DNA of 64,000 nt from Acinetobacter pittii (GTDB taxonomy: Bacteria > Pseudomonadota > Gammaproteobacteria > Pseudomonadales > Moraxellaceae): positions 1,860,001-1,924,000 of the forward strand of contig NZ_CP139286.1 of the NCBI RefSeq assembly GCF_034067285.1. The letters run 5' to 3'. Under the pieces are notes generated by a model that did no database searches, was not told the origin of the DNA, and saw only the letters and a program-made list of their open reading frames with translations. This document shows positions 52,206 to 62,297 of this stretch, one piece after another. Each line of letters begins with the position of its first letter. Within the stretch, counting starts at the first letter, position 1. The translations under genes and the position numbers were made by a program.

Positions 52206-52724
52206 ATGAATCATTTTGAGTTGTTCAATTTACCCGTAGAACTCGATATCGATTTGGCGAGCTTAAAATCTAGCTTCTTAAGCTTGCAGCAGCAATATCA
52301 TCCAGATAAAGCAGAAGATAAAGATCAGGCGTTGATCAAATCAAGTGAAATCAATCAAGCTTTTAAAGTTCTATCGCAAGTAGATAGCCGCGCTGCTTAT
52401 CTTCTAGCATTAAAAAAGCAAGACCATCACCTAGATCAATCTATTAGTGATTTTGAGTTTCTGCAATCAGCTCTAGAACTCCGTGAACAACTTGATGAAG
52501 CAACTTCACAAGAGCATTTAAGCACTCTTAAACAAGAAGTGTTTCAGTGGATTGAGGGTTTAGTTCGCGAGTTTAAAATTGATTACTCAGATGAAGACTG
52601 GGGTGAAGCTCGAGATACTGTACGTAAATTACGTTTCTTTCAGCGCGTTCTTAACGATATTGAAAAAGCAGAAGATCAATTGTTGGATGATGAAGACAAC
52701 TTTGATTTAGATGACGATTTTTAA
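52206..52724 (+). CDS. hscB: Co-chaperone HscB
   Basis: HscB is the J-domain co-chaperone that brings IscU to HscA. The 172-residue product has a J-domain with the HPD motif in YHPDKAEDKD at about residue 37, then the helical C-terminal domain (residues 85-170) that contacts IscU. It ends in an acidic tail, DDEDNFDLDDDF. It is 37 bases ahead of hscA. Confidence 0.95.
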   Translation: MNHFELFNLPVELDIDLASLKSSFLSLQQQYHPDKAEDKDQALIKSSEINQAFKVLSQVDSRAAYLLALKKQDHHLDQSISDFEFLQSALELREQLDEATSQEHLSTLKQEVFQWIEGLVREFKIDYSDEDWGEARDTVRKLRFFQRVLNDIEKAEDQLLDDEDNFDLDDDF

Positions 52725-52761
52725 TTTGCTTTTTTCAATTTATATTCAAAGGATTTAACTC

Positions 52762-54621
52762 ATGGCACTTTTGCAAATTGCTGAACCGGGTCAATCCAGT
52801 GCCCCACATCAACACCGCATTGCGATTGGTATCGACCTAGGAACAACACATTCTCTAGTTGCGACAGTGTTATCAGGCAAACCAAAAGTCCTCAACGACG
52901 AAAAAGAAAGAAGACTTCTACCCTCTATTGTGCACTATGGAAGTGATATCACTCACTATGGTGAAGAAGCAAAGCCTTTCATTATTGCTGATCCAAAAAA
53001 TACAATCGTTTCTGTAAAACGTTTTATGGGACGCTCAAAAGCAGATATCAAATTTCAACACCCTTATGAGTTAGTGGGTTCTGAAAATGAGATGCCAGCT
53101 TTCGAGACACGTTCTGGTCGCAAAACGCCTGTTGAAATTTCAGCTGAAATTTTAAAACAACTAAAAGAACGCGCTGAATCTAGCTTACAAAACCCAGTAA
53201 ATGGTGCTGTAATTACTGTTCCAGCTTACTTTGATGAAGCTCAGCGCCAAGCGACACGTGATGCTGCACAGCTCGCTGGTTTAAATGTATTACGCCTTCT
53301 AAATGAACCAACAGCTGCTGCTGTGGCTTATGGTTTAGATCAGGAAACGAATTTAGCCACAGATCACAATTATGTGATTTATGACTTAGGGGGTGGTACT
53401 TTCGACGTATCAATCCTACGTTTCTCACAAGGTGTCTTTGAAGTATTAGCTACTGGTGGCCATACTGCTTTAGGTGGTGATGACTTAGACCGTCTTATTG
53501 TTAAATGGGCTAAAAAACAGCTAAACATTGATACGCTAAGCGATGAAAACTATGCCGTATTTATTGTGGCTGCTCGTCAAGCAAAAGAACAATTATCTAC
53601 ACAAGAATCGGTTCAGTTAAAACTACTTGAAAACGAACTAACACTTGATCGTTCAACCTTTGAAAGCATCATTCAAGTTGCTTTAGATAAAACAATCAGT
53701 GTTTGCAAACGTGTTTTACGTGATGCAAAACTTGAATTATCAGATATTCAAAACGTTGTTTTAGTAGGTGGCTCTACCCGTTCTTATGCTGTTCAACAAG
53801 CAGTTCGTAATGTGTTTAAACAAGAACCACTTTGTACAATTAACCCTGATGAAGTAGTTGCAATTGGCGCTTCCATTACAGCTAATCAGTTAATTGGAAA
53901 CAGCCAAGACGGCTCACTACTTTTGGATGTCACTCCTCTTTCTCTTGGTTTAGAAACCATGGGTGGATTAGTGGAGCGTCTTATTTCACGTAATACAGCT
54001 ATTCCAGTTGCTCGTCGCCAGGAATTTACTACTTATCAAGATGGCCAAACAGCCATGCTTATACATGTAGTTCAAGGTGAGCGAGATTTAGTCGAGCATT
54101 GTCGATCATTAGGAAGATTTGTTCTTCATGGCATTCCTCCAATGACTGCTGGTCAAGCCCGTATTGAAGTTACCTTTCAAGTAGATGCCGATGGCTTACT
54201 CACGGTTTCAGCTCGTGAAACAACTTCAGGTGTTCAAGCTCAAATTGATATTAAACCATCTTATGGTTTATCAGAGTCTGACACTGAACGCTTGTTAATT
54301 GAAGGTTTCCAGCACGCGGAAGAAGATAAAAATCTGCGTCATTTAAAAGAAACCAAAGTTGAAGCCCAACGGGAGCTTGAAGCATTAGAACAAGCTTTGA
54401 AAGTGGATGCTGATTTACTCAATAATGAGCAACTCGAAGCACTTAAAGCCGCTGAAAATTCGCTTAAAGTACAACTTGAAGGCAATGATATCCAAGCAAT
54501 TGAAAAAGCTGTAGAACAACTTAAAGTACATAGTGATGCTTTTGCTGCACTACGTATGAATCGACATATTGACCACGCCTTAAAAGGTACAAAACTTGAA
54601 GATTGGTCAAATTCAAACTAA
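52762..54621 (+). CDS. hscA: Hsp70-type chaperone HscA
   Basis: HscA is the specialised Hsp70 that helps release clusters from IscU. The 619-residue product has the ATPase domain signatures [29 protein letters not shown] and [17 protein letters not shown], the linker [14 protein letters not shown], and a shorter substrate-binding domain. AAAGGA precedes the ATG. It follows hscB and precedes fdx. Confidence 0.96.
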   Translation: MALLQIAEPGQSSAPHQHRIAIGIDLGTTHSLVATVLSGKPKVLNDEKERRLLPSIVHYGSDITHYGEEAKPFIIADPKNTIVSVKRFMGRSKADIKFQHPYELVGSENEMPAFETRSGRKTPVEISAEILKQLKERAESSLQNPVNGAVITVPAYFDEAQRQATRDAAQLAGLNVLRLLNEPTAAAVAYGLDQETNLATDHNYVIYDLGGGTFDVSILRFSQGVFEVLATGGHTALGGDDLDRLIVKWAKKQLNIDTLSDENYAVFIVAARQAKEQLSTQESVQLKLLENELTLDRSTFESIIQVALDKTISVCKRVLRDAKLELSDIQNVVLVGGSTRSYAVQQAVRNVFKQEPLCTINPDEVVAIGASITANQLIGNSQDGSLLLDVTPLSLGLETMGGLVERLISRNTAIPVARRQEFTTYQDGQTAMLIHVVQGERDLVEHCRSLGRFVLHGIPPMTAGQARIEVTFQVDADGLLTVSARETTSGVQAQIDIKPSYGLSESDTERLLIEGFQHAEEDKNLRHLKETKVEAQRELEALEQALKVDADLLNNEQLEALKAAENSLKVQLEGNDIQAIEKAVEQLKVHSDAFAALRMNRHIDHALKGTKLEDWSNSN

Positions 54622-54638
54622 AGGTATAGGTGATCAAT

Positions 54639-54977
54639 ATGCCCCGTATTAAAGTACTTCCTCACGCTCAATTTTGTCCCGAAGGCGCAGAATTTGAAGT
54701 TGAACAAAATGCAAATCTTTGCCAAAGTTTGCTTGATCGAGGAATTAAAATCGAACACGCATGTGACATGTCATGTGCTTGCACTACCTGTCACGTAGTA
54801 GTTCGTAAAGGTTTTGATAGCCTAGAAGAAATGGATGATGTTGAAGCAGATCTTTTAGATCGCGCTTGGGGTCTTGAACCAGATTCTCGCCTCTCATGCC
54901 AAGTAAAAATTGTTGATGAAGATTTAGAAATTGAGATCCCTAAATATACAATCAACCACGCTTCAGAAAATCATTAA
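54639..54977 (+). CDS. fdx: [2Fe-2S] ferredoxin Fdx of the ISC system
   Basis: Fdx gives electrons for cluster assembly on IscU. The 112-residue product has the [2Fe-2S] ligands C-x5-C-x2-C in EHACDMSCACTTCHVVV and a last cysteine in RLSCQVK, the adrenodoxin-like type used in ISC. The frame opens with GTG at 54630, but AGGTGA lies six bases before ATG at 54639. It ends the operon ahead of a strong terminator. No iscX follows. Confidence 0.94.
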   Translation: MPRIKVLPHAQFCPEGAEFEVEQNANLCQSLLDRGIKIEHACDMSCACTTCHVVVRKGFDSLEEMDDVEADLLDRAWGLEPDSRLSCQVKIVDEDLEIEIPKYTINHASENH

Positions 54978-54987
54978 TCGAGTCATT

Positions 54988-55017
54988 AAAAAAGCTGCTT
55001 TTAAAGCAGCTTTTTTA
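54988..55017. terminator. Bidirectional terminator of the isc operon
   Basis: AAAAAAGCTGCTTT and AAAGCAGCTTTTTT form a palindromic hairpin with T runs on both strands, between fdx and the convergent cyclase gene. Confidence 0.9.
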
Positions 55018-55030
55018 TGTTTTATAAACT

Positions 55031-56497
55031 CTAAACTTGGTCTTGCGGATCTATTTCTAAAGGTTTAACTTCGTCTTCAAGTCTCAACTGTGCAATACCT
55101 TGAGTATTTACTAGAGTTTGTTGAACTTTAATTCGTTGAATCATCTTCTCAAGTACTTCTACCAACTCAGGATATTCATAGTTTTGTACTTCTTCTAAAT
55201 TAAGTACCAAATGGAAACCTTTATACTCATAGTCAAACCATTGCTGATGATCCGACTTATTCCCTGTATATTTCTCCATTACTTGCCATGTTTTTACCGC
55301 ACCTTGAATACCTTTTAGGTAAATCGGTGTTTTAGGAGCACAGAGGAAATCACTCTTAATTAATTGATAAGTATCATCTGAAATTAAAATCTCATCTATT
55401 TCAGCAGCATATTGCAAACGAGCCGCTAAATTCACATCACGACCAACGATCGTATAAGCCATGCGATGTGTTGCCCCATAATTCCCTACGTGACAATAAC
55501 CAGTACTAATCCCCATTCGGATATGTAAGGCTGAGTAACCCATTTTTTTCCAGCGCTCACGTAGCAATTTCATTTGCTGACGCATAGCGATTGCCATTTC
55601 TACACAAGCTTTAGCATCTTGTTCTACACCTTGTGAATTTGGATCACCAAAAAATATGAGGATAGCATCCCCCATAAATTTATCGACAGTAGCCTCATAC
55701 TGTTTAGCAATTTCAGTCATATGACTTAAATAATCATTAAGCAAGAATGCTAAATCATCTGGAATTAAAGTTTCTGATAACTCTGTAAAACCCTGAATAT
55801 CAGAAAAAAACACCGTCATTTTTTTACGCTTATATTCAATCTTTGCTTCAGCCTCGCCGCGCATAATAGACTGCCACAACTGTAGTGGCGCATAACGGCT
55901 TAGCTGATTAGCAAAAGCAATATAACGGGTCATTTGGTCATAGTAATGTTGACGCTGCTGACTGATTTTTTTAACCCAGCGATGCTGGTAATAATTTCCA
56001 ATGGTAATAAACATAACCAAACCAAGGAGTGTTATTACTGTCAACTCTTGGCTAGTAGGCTCAAAATATGTATAAAAACCAAATAGGAAAAAAGTACTTA
56101 AATAAAAAATAATCGCGCCTAACAAACTCGTTAAACAAATGACTGCGAAAGAAATACGACTATTAATTGCTGAATAAAACAATGCAAAAAGTGCAATGAA
56201 TGTAGGCACTAAATTAAGATGCAGTCCTGCCAAAGTAACTGCTACAACAATTGCATCGATTGCAAAGAAAACACTTTTTTGAGTTTTTTTATCGAATTGG
56301 TACTGAAGCCAGTGTTCTAACTTCGAGCTAATAAAAAGCAGAAATAGAAAAAGAGGTGGAATATAGATCTGATAATTTGTATTTGGTGAGGTAAAAGCGT
56401 AGATCACTAAAATTAATGACAGAATTGAATATCCCATCAAACGATGAAAATATGCAAACTGCTTAGGCTCTCTATCGATAAACCTCTCTAATTGCAC
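55031..56497 (-). CDS. Membrane class III adenylate cyclase, CyaB-like
   Basis: This protein of about 488 residues has five to six membrane helices in its first 180 residues, like the MASE2-type sensor of Pseudomonas CyaB, then a class III cyclase domain from about residue 225. The first metal aspartate is in FFSDIQGFTEL, the second in DKFMGDAILIFFGD; the lysine of DKF and the aspartate of GRDVN, adenine-reading positions, point to ATP over GTP, and the VNLAARL arginine is the transition-state residue. Two GTG starts exist; 56497 is preferred, as GGAGG lies six bases upstream. It should make cAMP, probably for a Vfr/CRP-type regulator. Confidence 0.83.
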   Translation of the reverse strand: MQLERFIDREPKQFAYFHRLMGYSILSLILVIYAFTSPNTNYQIYIPPLFLFLLFISSKLEHWLQYQFDKKTQKSVFFAIDAIVVAVTLAGLHLNLVPTFIALFALFYSAINSRISFAVICLTSLLGAIIFYLSTFFLFGFYTYFEPTSQELTVITLLGLVMFITIGNYYQHRWVKKISQQRQHYYDQMTRYIAFANQLSRYAPLQLWQSIMRGEAEAKIEYKRKKMTVFFSDIQGFTELSETLIPDDLAFLLNDYLSHMTEIAKQYEATVDKFMGDAILIFFGDPNSQGVEQDAKACVEMAIAMRQQMKLLRERWKKMGYSALHIRMGISTGYCHVGNYGATHRMAYTIVGRDVNLAARLQYAAEIDEILISDDTYQLIKSDFLCAPKTPIYLKGIQGAVKTWQVMEKYTGNKSDHQQWFDYEYKGFHLVLNLEEVQNYEYPELVEVLEKMIQRIKVQQTLVNTQGIAQLRLEDEVKPLEIDPQDQV

Positions 56498-56553
56498 CCT
56501 ATCCTCCACACCTCAATGTAGCCACATTCATATAAATGTGGCATTGCATTGAT

Positions 56554-56988
56554 TTAGTCCATGCGCCAATCAAAAGGCATGTCGCCTTGACCACGTAGCG
56601 CAAGCATAAGGGTTTGACGCATATGAGCCAGCACATCATTTGTATATGGAACAGCTGGTGTACCCCAAACTGGTTTAGGCCATGCAACATCATTCTGATA
56701 ACGTACAACATGATGGAAATGCAATTGAGGCACCATATTCCCTAAGGCTGCAACATTCATTTTATCAGCACGGAATACACGAGATAGCTGGCTAGATAAC
56801 CAACTTGATTCGCGCAAAAACTGTTCTTGGTCGGCTTGGCTCAACTCATATAATTCTGTGATTCCCGGCACACGAGGGATTAAAATCAGCCAAGGGAATT
56901 GCATATCATTCATTAAACGACATGTTGAAAGCGGAAAATCGCCTACAAAAAAAGTATCTTGAGCAAGTTGTGGATGCAAACTAAACAT
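56554..56988 (-). CDS. HIT-like protein with HxHH motif
   Basis: This 144-residue protein is of the HIT-like fold. The histidine motif reads QLHFHHVVRY, an HxHHxxR form in which the third histidine of the standard HxHxHxx triad is displaced. This form is common in a Pseudomonas/Acinetobacter group, which suggests it is a family variant with unknown substrate. PWLILIPRVPGITEL and DKMNVAALGNMVP are family-like. ATG at 56988 is preferred over TTG at 57006. It is 56 bases upstream of the cyclase start on the same strand. Confidence 0.8.
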   Translation of the reverse strand: MFSLHPQLAQDTFFVGDFPLSTCRLMNDMQFPWLILIPRVPGITELYELSQADQEQFLRESSWLSSQLSRVFRADKMNVAALGNMVPQLHFHHVVRYQNDVAWPKPVWGTPAVPYTNDVLAHMRQTLMLALRGQGDMPFDWRMD

Positions 56989-57189
56989 ATCTTTTATAAA
57001 TGACAATAAACAATAATGGCTAATACTATCACATCAGTTTTAATGTGAGTATTGCTAGTGTCTGGTTTGATTACAAATAACAATGATTTTATGCACTTAT
57101 TCCCCGAATAGACCAAGAAAACGTGCATAAAATTCTGTTATTAACATACAAAAGATTCTTGTTGAGTTGAAATCACTTTAAAACAAGTT

Positions 57190-60100
57190 TTAAGCATGTA
57201 ATTCATTCAATAATTTCGCTAACAAATCATTAATAAATTGAATTCGTTTTTCCTGTTCTTCAAGCTGAACCATCACTTTTAAGCGCTGACCACCTTCCAT
57301 ACGATAATAGGTTGGATGCTTTTGCATGAGTTGAATAATACTAATGGCCTGAACAGGTGTATCAGGCGAGAATTCAATATTGCCACCTTGGGTATTAATA
57401 TCGATTTTAGTAATACCTAGCTGTTCAGCTTTCAGTCGAATTTGGTGAACACTAAATAAGTGTTTAACTGATTGCGGTGGAACTCCAAAACGGTCAATCA
57501 GTTCCATACGGATATTGTCGAGTTTTTCTTGGGTATCTGTATTACTAATACGCTTATAGAATAATAAACGCTGATGCACATCACCTAAATAATCATCTGG
57601 AATCAGTGCAGGAATGTGTAAATTAATTTCTGCTGTTAATGATAAAGGTGCATCAAAATTCGGCGTTTTCCCTTGTTGAATCGCCTTAGTAGCTTTTTCA
57701 AGCATTTCCATATACAAGCTATAACCAATTGCCTGCATTGAACCACTTTGCTGCTCGCCTAAAAGCTCGCCTGCGCCGCGAATTTCTAAATCTTCTGTAG
57801 CCAACATGAAACCAGCACCAAGAGTTGAAGCACGTTGGATTGCATCAAGACGTTTTTCAGCATCACCTTTTAGATGCTTTATCGAAGGAACTAATAAATA
57901 AGCATAAGCTTGGTGATGTGACCGCCCCACACGGCCACGCAGTTGATGTAATTGAGCTAGACCAAGTTTGTCAGCCCTTTCGATCAAAATAGTGTTGGCA
58001 TTTGGAACATCAATACCGGTTTCAATAATGGTTGAACATACCAATACATTGTATTCTTTGTGATAGAACTGTTGCATGACTTGCTCAAGTTCTCTTTCCC
58101 TCATTTGTCCGTGAGCCACTGCCACACGAGCTTCGGGCACAAGCACACGAATATTTTCAGCAGCTCTTTCAATCGTATCAACTTCATTGTGCAAGAAATA
58201 TACTTGGCCCCCACGTAGTAATTCACGCAAAATCGCTTCTTTAATAGATGCTTCGGTATGTTCTTGTACAAAGGTTTTAACAGCTAAACGACGGGCTGGC
58301 GGTGTAGCAATGATAGATAAATCACGCATTCCCGAAAAAGCCATATTTAAAGTTCGTGGGATTGGTGTAGCTGTAAGCGTCAACATATCTACATCTGCGC
58401 GTAATGCTTTAATACGCTCTTTATCACGCACTCCAAAACGGTGTTCTTCGTCAACCACCATTAAGCCTAGATCTTTAAACTGTACATTTTCTTGTAAAAG
58501 TTTATGGGTGCCTACCACAATATCGACTTTGCCCTCAGCAAGGTCTTCAATATTTTTCGTATGCGTTTTATTTGAACCAAAGCGTGAGAGCACTTCAATA
58601 CGAACAGGCCAGTCAGCAAAACGATCTTTAAAAGACTCATAATGCTGTTGAGCAAGCAATGTCGTCGGTACTAAAACAGCAACCTGTTTACCATTTTGCA
58701 CGGCAACAAATGCTGCACGCATCGCAACTTCAGTTTTACCAAAACCAACATCCCCACAAACAAGTCGGTCCATCGGTTTAGCTTGTTGCATATCATAAAG
58801 CGTCGCTTCAATAGCATTGGCCTGATCAAGGGTTTCTTCATACGCAAATCCGCTCGCAAATTGCATATAAAGCGACTGATCTATTTCAAAGCCAAAACCA
58901 GGTTTTGACTGCCGACGTGCTTGTATATGTAACAACTCTGCTGCAACATCATGAATTTGTTCTAAAGCTTTACGTTTTGCTTTACTCCACGCATCAGTTC
59001 CAATTTTATGTAATGGTGCTAAGTCCGGATCTCCACCACTGTAACGGCTAATAAGATGCAAGTTAGTCACAGGCACATAAACTTTTGCCTCTTCAGCATA
59101 GTCTAATTGCAAGAATTCATAATCTTGCCCTTCAATTGCTAAAGTAATTAACCCAGCATAACGCCCTACACCATGGTCAATATGAACAACAGGAGCGCCA
59201 ATACTTAATTCGGTCAAACTACGAATTAAGAACTCTTCTGAAACTTCTTGCTGACGTTTACGACGACGTTGGACTACCCGGTGCTCATATAACTGATTTT
59301 CAGAAATAACAGACAATTGATCGGTTAAAAGCAAACCACGGTCTAATGGCGCATTAGTAATCGCAATCGCAAACTGACTTTTCTGGAACTGTTCAAAACT
59401 ATCTACGCTAGGAATATCTCCCAGACTGGCACGTAAACCATCTCTTAAACTTTCACGACGACCAGCACTTTCTGCAACCAATAAAACTGGATGGTTCGCT
59501 TCATCAATATATTTTTTAACTACCGCAAATGGTTTTTCTTTTTTCGGATCTACTGCCAGCTTAGGAGGTTGTTCAACTTTGAGATTTAAAGCTCCAGCTT
59601 TTTCTTCAACTGGCTCAGCACTCACAAGCATACGTGGGAACTGATTTAAAGCACTAAGCAAGTGGTTTGGCGCAATAAATAATTCATCAGGAGGTAGAAT
59701 TGGCTGATCAGCGTTATGACGTCTATCTTCATATCTACGGAAAACTTCTTTCCAAAAACTGGTTAAATCAGTGTCCACATCACTAGTTGTAATTACAATG
59801 CAATTCTTTGGTAAATACGTTGTCAGTGTACTTTGAGCTTGCATTTGAGCTTTATCAAAAAATAATGGTAAATAAAACTCAATTCCCGGAGATGCAATTC
59901 CATCAAGAACATCTTGATAAATGGGGTTTTTCTTAGGATTTGCAGTCGGAAAAAGTTCAGAGTAACGGTCTCTGAAAATCGAACGAGCTTCTTTTAAAGG
60001 GAACTCTTTCGCTGGAAGAACTGTAAAACTTTTTAAAGTTGTGGTGGTTCTTTGCGTTTCTGGATCAAAGAATTTTAATGTATCAATTTCATCATCAAAC

Positions 60101-60651
60101 AGGTCAATACGGATAGGCGCATCCTGACCAGATGCAAAAATATCCATAATGCTGCCACGTACAGCAAACTCACCGTGATCATAAACCGTGTCTACTAAAT
60201 GATAGCCTGCTTGTACTAACCGTAACTTCTGTTGTTCTAAATCAAATTTTTGCCCCACATGAATATCAAAATGCTCACCTAAAACCCAAGAATATGGTGC
60301 AACTCTCTGAGCTAAAGTACTCGCTGAAATGAGCAAGACACCCTTTTGCGGCATATTAGATAAAATTGCGAGACGTTCCGAAACAATATCTTGATGAGGT
60401 GACAAACGGTCATACGGCAAAATTTCCCAATCAGGGAAAATTGTCGGTTTTATGCCATAAAATTCAAGTTCACTTTCTAACTGAGCAACATGTTGGTTAT
60501 TTCGAGCCACCACCACGAGTAAAGATGAATGCTGAATAGCAATTTCTTTGAATAATAATGCAGCAGATGAACCTAATAACGACCCTACCCAACGCTTTTC
60601 ACCGGCTTTGAGCTGTTGTAAATTCAATTGAGAGATTTCTTGTTGAAACAT
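57190..60651 (-). CDS. mfd: Transcription-repair coupling factor Mfd
   Basis: Mfd removes stalled RNA polymerase from DNA lesions and recruits UvrA. The 1153-residue product is full length: N-terminal UvrB-like domain (to about 340, ILPYDRLSPHQDIVSERLA), RNA-polymerase interaction domain (about 480-550, VHIDHGVGRYAGL), and the helicase-like translocase with Walker A GDVGFGKTEVAMRAA near 635 and the DEEH box in VVDEEHRFGV. VPTTLLAQQHYESFKDRF and QLRGRVGRS (motif VI) follow, and the TRCF domain closes it. It stands alone with a 47-base gap to nothing close on the 3' side. Confidence 0.97.
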   Translation of the reverse strand: MFQQEISQLNLQQLKAGEKRWVGSLLGSSAALLFKEIAIQHSSLLVVVARNNQHVAQLESELEFYGIKPTIFPDWEILPYDRLSPHQDIVSERLAILSNMPQKGVLLISASTLAQRVAPYSWVLGEHFDIHVGQKFDLEQQKLRLVQAGYHLVDTVYDHGEFAVRGSIMDIFASGQDAPIRIDLFDDEIDTLKFFDPETQRTTTTLKSFTVLPAKEFPLKEARSIFRDRYSELFPTANPKKNPIYQDVLDGIASPGIEFYLPLFFDKAQMQAQSTLTTYLPKNCIVITTSDVDTDLTSFWKEVFRRYEDRRHNADQPILPPDELFIAPNHLLSALNQFPRMLVSAEPVEEKAGALNLKVEQPPKLAVDPKKEKPFAVVKKYIDEANHPVLLVAESAGRRESLRDGLRASLGDIPSVDSFEQFQKSQFAIAITNAPLDRGLLLTDQLSVISENQLYEHRVVQRRRKRQQEVSEEFLIRSLTELSIGAPVVHIDHGVGRYAGLITLAIEGQDYEFLQLDYAEEAKVYVPVTNLHLISRYSGGDPDLAPLHKIGTDAWSKAKRKALEQIHDVAAELLHIQARRQSKPGFGFEIDQSLYMQFASGFAYEETLDQANAIEATLYDMQQAKPMDRLVCGDVGFGKTEVAMRAAFVAVQNGKQVAVLVPTTLLAQQHYESFKDRFADWPVRIEVLSRFGSNKTHTKNIEDLAEGKVDIVVGTHKLLQENVQFKDLGLMVVDEEHRFGVRDKERIKALRADVDMLTLTATPIPRTLNMAFSGMRDLSIIATPPARRLAVKTFVQEHTEASIKEAILRELLRGGQVYFLHNEVDTIERAAENIRVLVPEARVAVAHGQMRERELEQVMQQFYHKEYNVLVCSTIIETGIDVPNANTILIERADKLGLAQLHQLRGRVGRSHHQAYAYLLVPSIKHLKGDAEKRLDAIQRASTLGAGFMLATEDLEIRGAGELLGEQQSGSMQAIGYSLYMEMLEKATKAIQQGKTPNFDAPLSLTAEINLHIPALIPDDYLGDVHQRLLFYKRISNTDTQEKLDNIRMELIDRFGVPPQSVKHLFSVHQIRLKAEQLGITKIDINTQGGNIEFSPDTPVQAISIIQLMQKHPTYYRMEGGQRLKVMVQLEEQEKRIQFINDLLAKLLNELHA

Positions 60652-60785
60652 GTATATGGCTTTTATCAGCTAAGAAGATATGAGCTCAATAGTAGCATGA
60701 TGTTTTTAGTGAAATGAGTTATTTTTTTGAAAATCAAACTACTACTTCGCTCTAATTTTTATATTTTTTAATCAATCAACTATGA

Positions 60786-61142
60786 TTATTTATCACGCAA
60801 AAACAAAACGTAATATTGATTTAATATTTGTATAACCACTTTAAGCTCAAGTAACTTTTGTTCTGTATTTCCTAACCTTTCTACATAGCGTTGCGTTGCA
60901 ATCTCTAAATCAATTTTTTCATTAATTTGTGGCGTAATTTGAAATAGTTTAGGTAGATTATCAAAATTCTGTAGTTTACGATTTGAAAAATACTCAAGAT
61001 GCTCTGACCACTTTTCATTAATCACGACATTTTTAATCATCGGGCCATGTTCGGAATCAAACCTGAGTTGATTCTCTTGTAAATAAATTTGCTCAGGTGT
61101 CTCTTTCGAGCCTTGGAAGAGTTGTGTTAACTTTTTAAACAT
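60786..61142 (-). CDS. Hypothetical protein
   Basis: This is a 118-residue soluble protein with a basic start (MFKKLTQLFQGSKETPEQIY) and a helical C-terminal half (EKIDLEIATQRYVERLGNTEQKLLELKVVIQILNQYYVLFL). No motif, cysteine or signal is visible and I do not recognise the family. It stands between mfd and the DyP peroxidase gene, each with its own gap, and has no strong ribosome binding site that I can point to. Confidence 0.55.
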   Translation of the reverse strand: MFKKLTQLFQGSKETPEQIYLQENQLRFDSEHGPMIKNVVINEKWSEHLEYFSNRKLQNFDNLPKLFQITPQINEKIDLEIATQRYVERLGNTEQKLLELKVVIQILNQYYVLFLRDK

Positions 61143-61221
61143 TTCATCACATCATATTAATTTCAATGTACATAGTGGAGGTAATCTATTGACCTCCACC
61201 ATTTAAGCTTATTTTTAATGA

Positions 61222-62163
61222 TTACTCATCACCTAAATCATCCAGAAAATCCACAGTTGGTACGAAAAATAGAGTTCCCGTTTGGGCAGTACTAAAATCA
61301 AGTAATCGGTCAAGATTACCTTGCTCATTTCCTAAGAACATATTTTCAAGCATTTGTCGGGTGGTACTAAATTTACGCGAGTAGCCAATAAAGAACGTGC
61401 CATATTCATTTCTAGAAGGATTCGAAAAAGGCATATTAGCTCGCATAATTTTAAGTTCATTGCCTTCTGCATCGTGAGCTTTACTTACAACATTATGAGC
61501 AGTTAAAGGTTTTTCATCATCGCTGAGCTCAACATCATTGAACTTTTTACGGCCAATCACTTTTTCTTGCTCTTCATCGGTTAATGAACGCCATTTATCC
61601 ATATCATGCATATATTTTTGGATAAAAGCATAACTTCCGCCCATAAAATCAGGATCTTCATCACCGACCAATGCCCACTGCGCTGCAATAACGGGTTCAG
61701 GGTTCTCAGTCCCATCCACAAAGCCAATAATTGCCCGTCCGTCAAAATAACGGAAGCCATGAACTTCATCAATTGGATACGTTACTTTACCAAGCTGTTG
61801 ATTAATTATATTACCCAGCTCATAACATAAAGTCTGGCGATCAGCACGAATATGAAAAAATAAATCCCCTGGAGTTGAAACAGCCGTATATTTCGGACCT
61901 CTAATTTCTTGAAATGGTTGTAACTCTTGGGGCTTTGTTTGCTCTGGAAATAAAATATCCCATGCATTTGAGCTAAAACCTAAAGTAGCATTAAATTTAC
62001 TATCCGGATAACGATTAAAGAGACTTCGAGTTAATGCTGAAAAATTAGCAGCAAAATCTTTTACTTTTTCTATTACAGAATCACCTTGAGCCAGCCCCAA
62101 CACAATAAATAATGCATTTTCACCGGGAGCACTCGTTACAGGTTGAATTCTCATACATTCCAT
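61222..62163 (-). CDS. DyP-type heme peroxidase, YfeX-like
   Basis: This 313-residue protein belongs to the dye-decolorizing peroxidase family, heme enzymes that use hydrogen peroxide; the YfeX-like branch is cytoplasmic. The GxxDG motif is in IIGFVDGTENPEP, which holds the distal aspartate. The proximal histidine would be in AHNVVSKAH, and the late NMPFSNPSRNEYGTFFIGYSRKF segment holds the distal arginine region. No signal peptide is visible. AAAGG lies seven bases before the ATG at 62163. It lies alone after a GST-like gene. Confidence 0.85.
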   Translation of the reverse strand: MECMRIQPVTSAPGENALFIVLGLAQGDSVIEKVKDFAANFSALTRSLFNRYPDSKFNATLGFSSNAWDILFPEQTKPQELQPFQEIRGPKYTAVSTPGDLFFHIRADRQTLCYELGNIINQQLGKVTYPIDEVHGFRYFDGRAIIGFVDGTENPEPVIAAQWALVGDEDPDFMGGSYAFIQKYMHDMDKWRSLTDEEQEKVIGRKKFNDVELSDDEKPLTAHNVVSKAHDAEGNELKIMRANMPFSNPSRNEYGTFFIGYSRKFSTTRQMLENMFLGNEQGNLDRLLDFSTAQTGTLFFVPTVDFLDDLGDE

Positions 62164-62250
62164 AAAATATGCCTTTTTAGGTATTTAACCTCGTTAATTT
62201 AGCATATTCACTTTCTTTTCATACATACCTTCATAAAATCTAATATTCAT

Positions 62251-62280
62251 AAGAGTTTAAGTAAAATGCCTTAAACTCTT
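62251..62280 (-). terminator. Inverted repeat between the double-GST_N gene and the DyP gene
   Basis: AAGAGTTTAAG pairs perfectly with CTTAAACTCTT around an eight-base loop, 17 bases after the stop of the gene ending at 62298. It lacks a strong T run, so termination is uncertain. Confidence 0.55.
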
Positions 62281-62297
62281 GCTCACATTAACCTTAA

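Noticed and set aside
56554..56988. Displaced histidine in the HIT motif taken as an inactivating change.
   Set aside because: The HxHHxxR form recurs in relatives from Pseudomonas as I recall the family, so it is a family trait and not damage.
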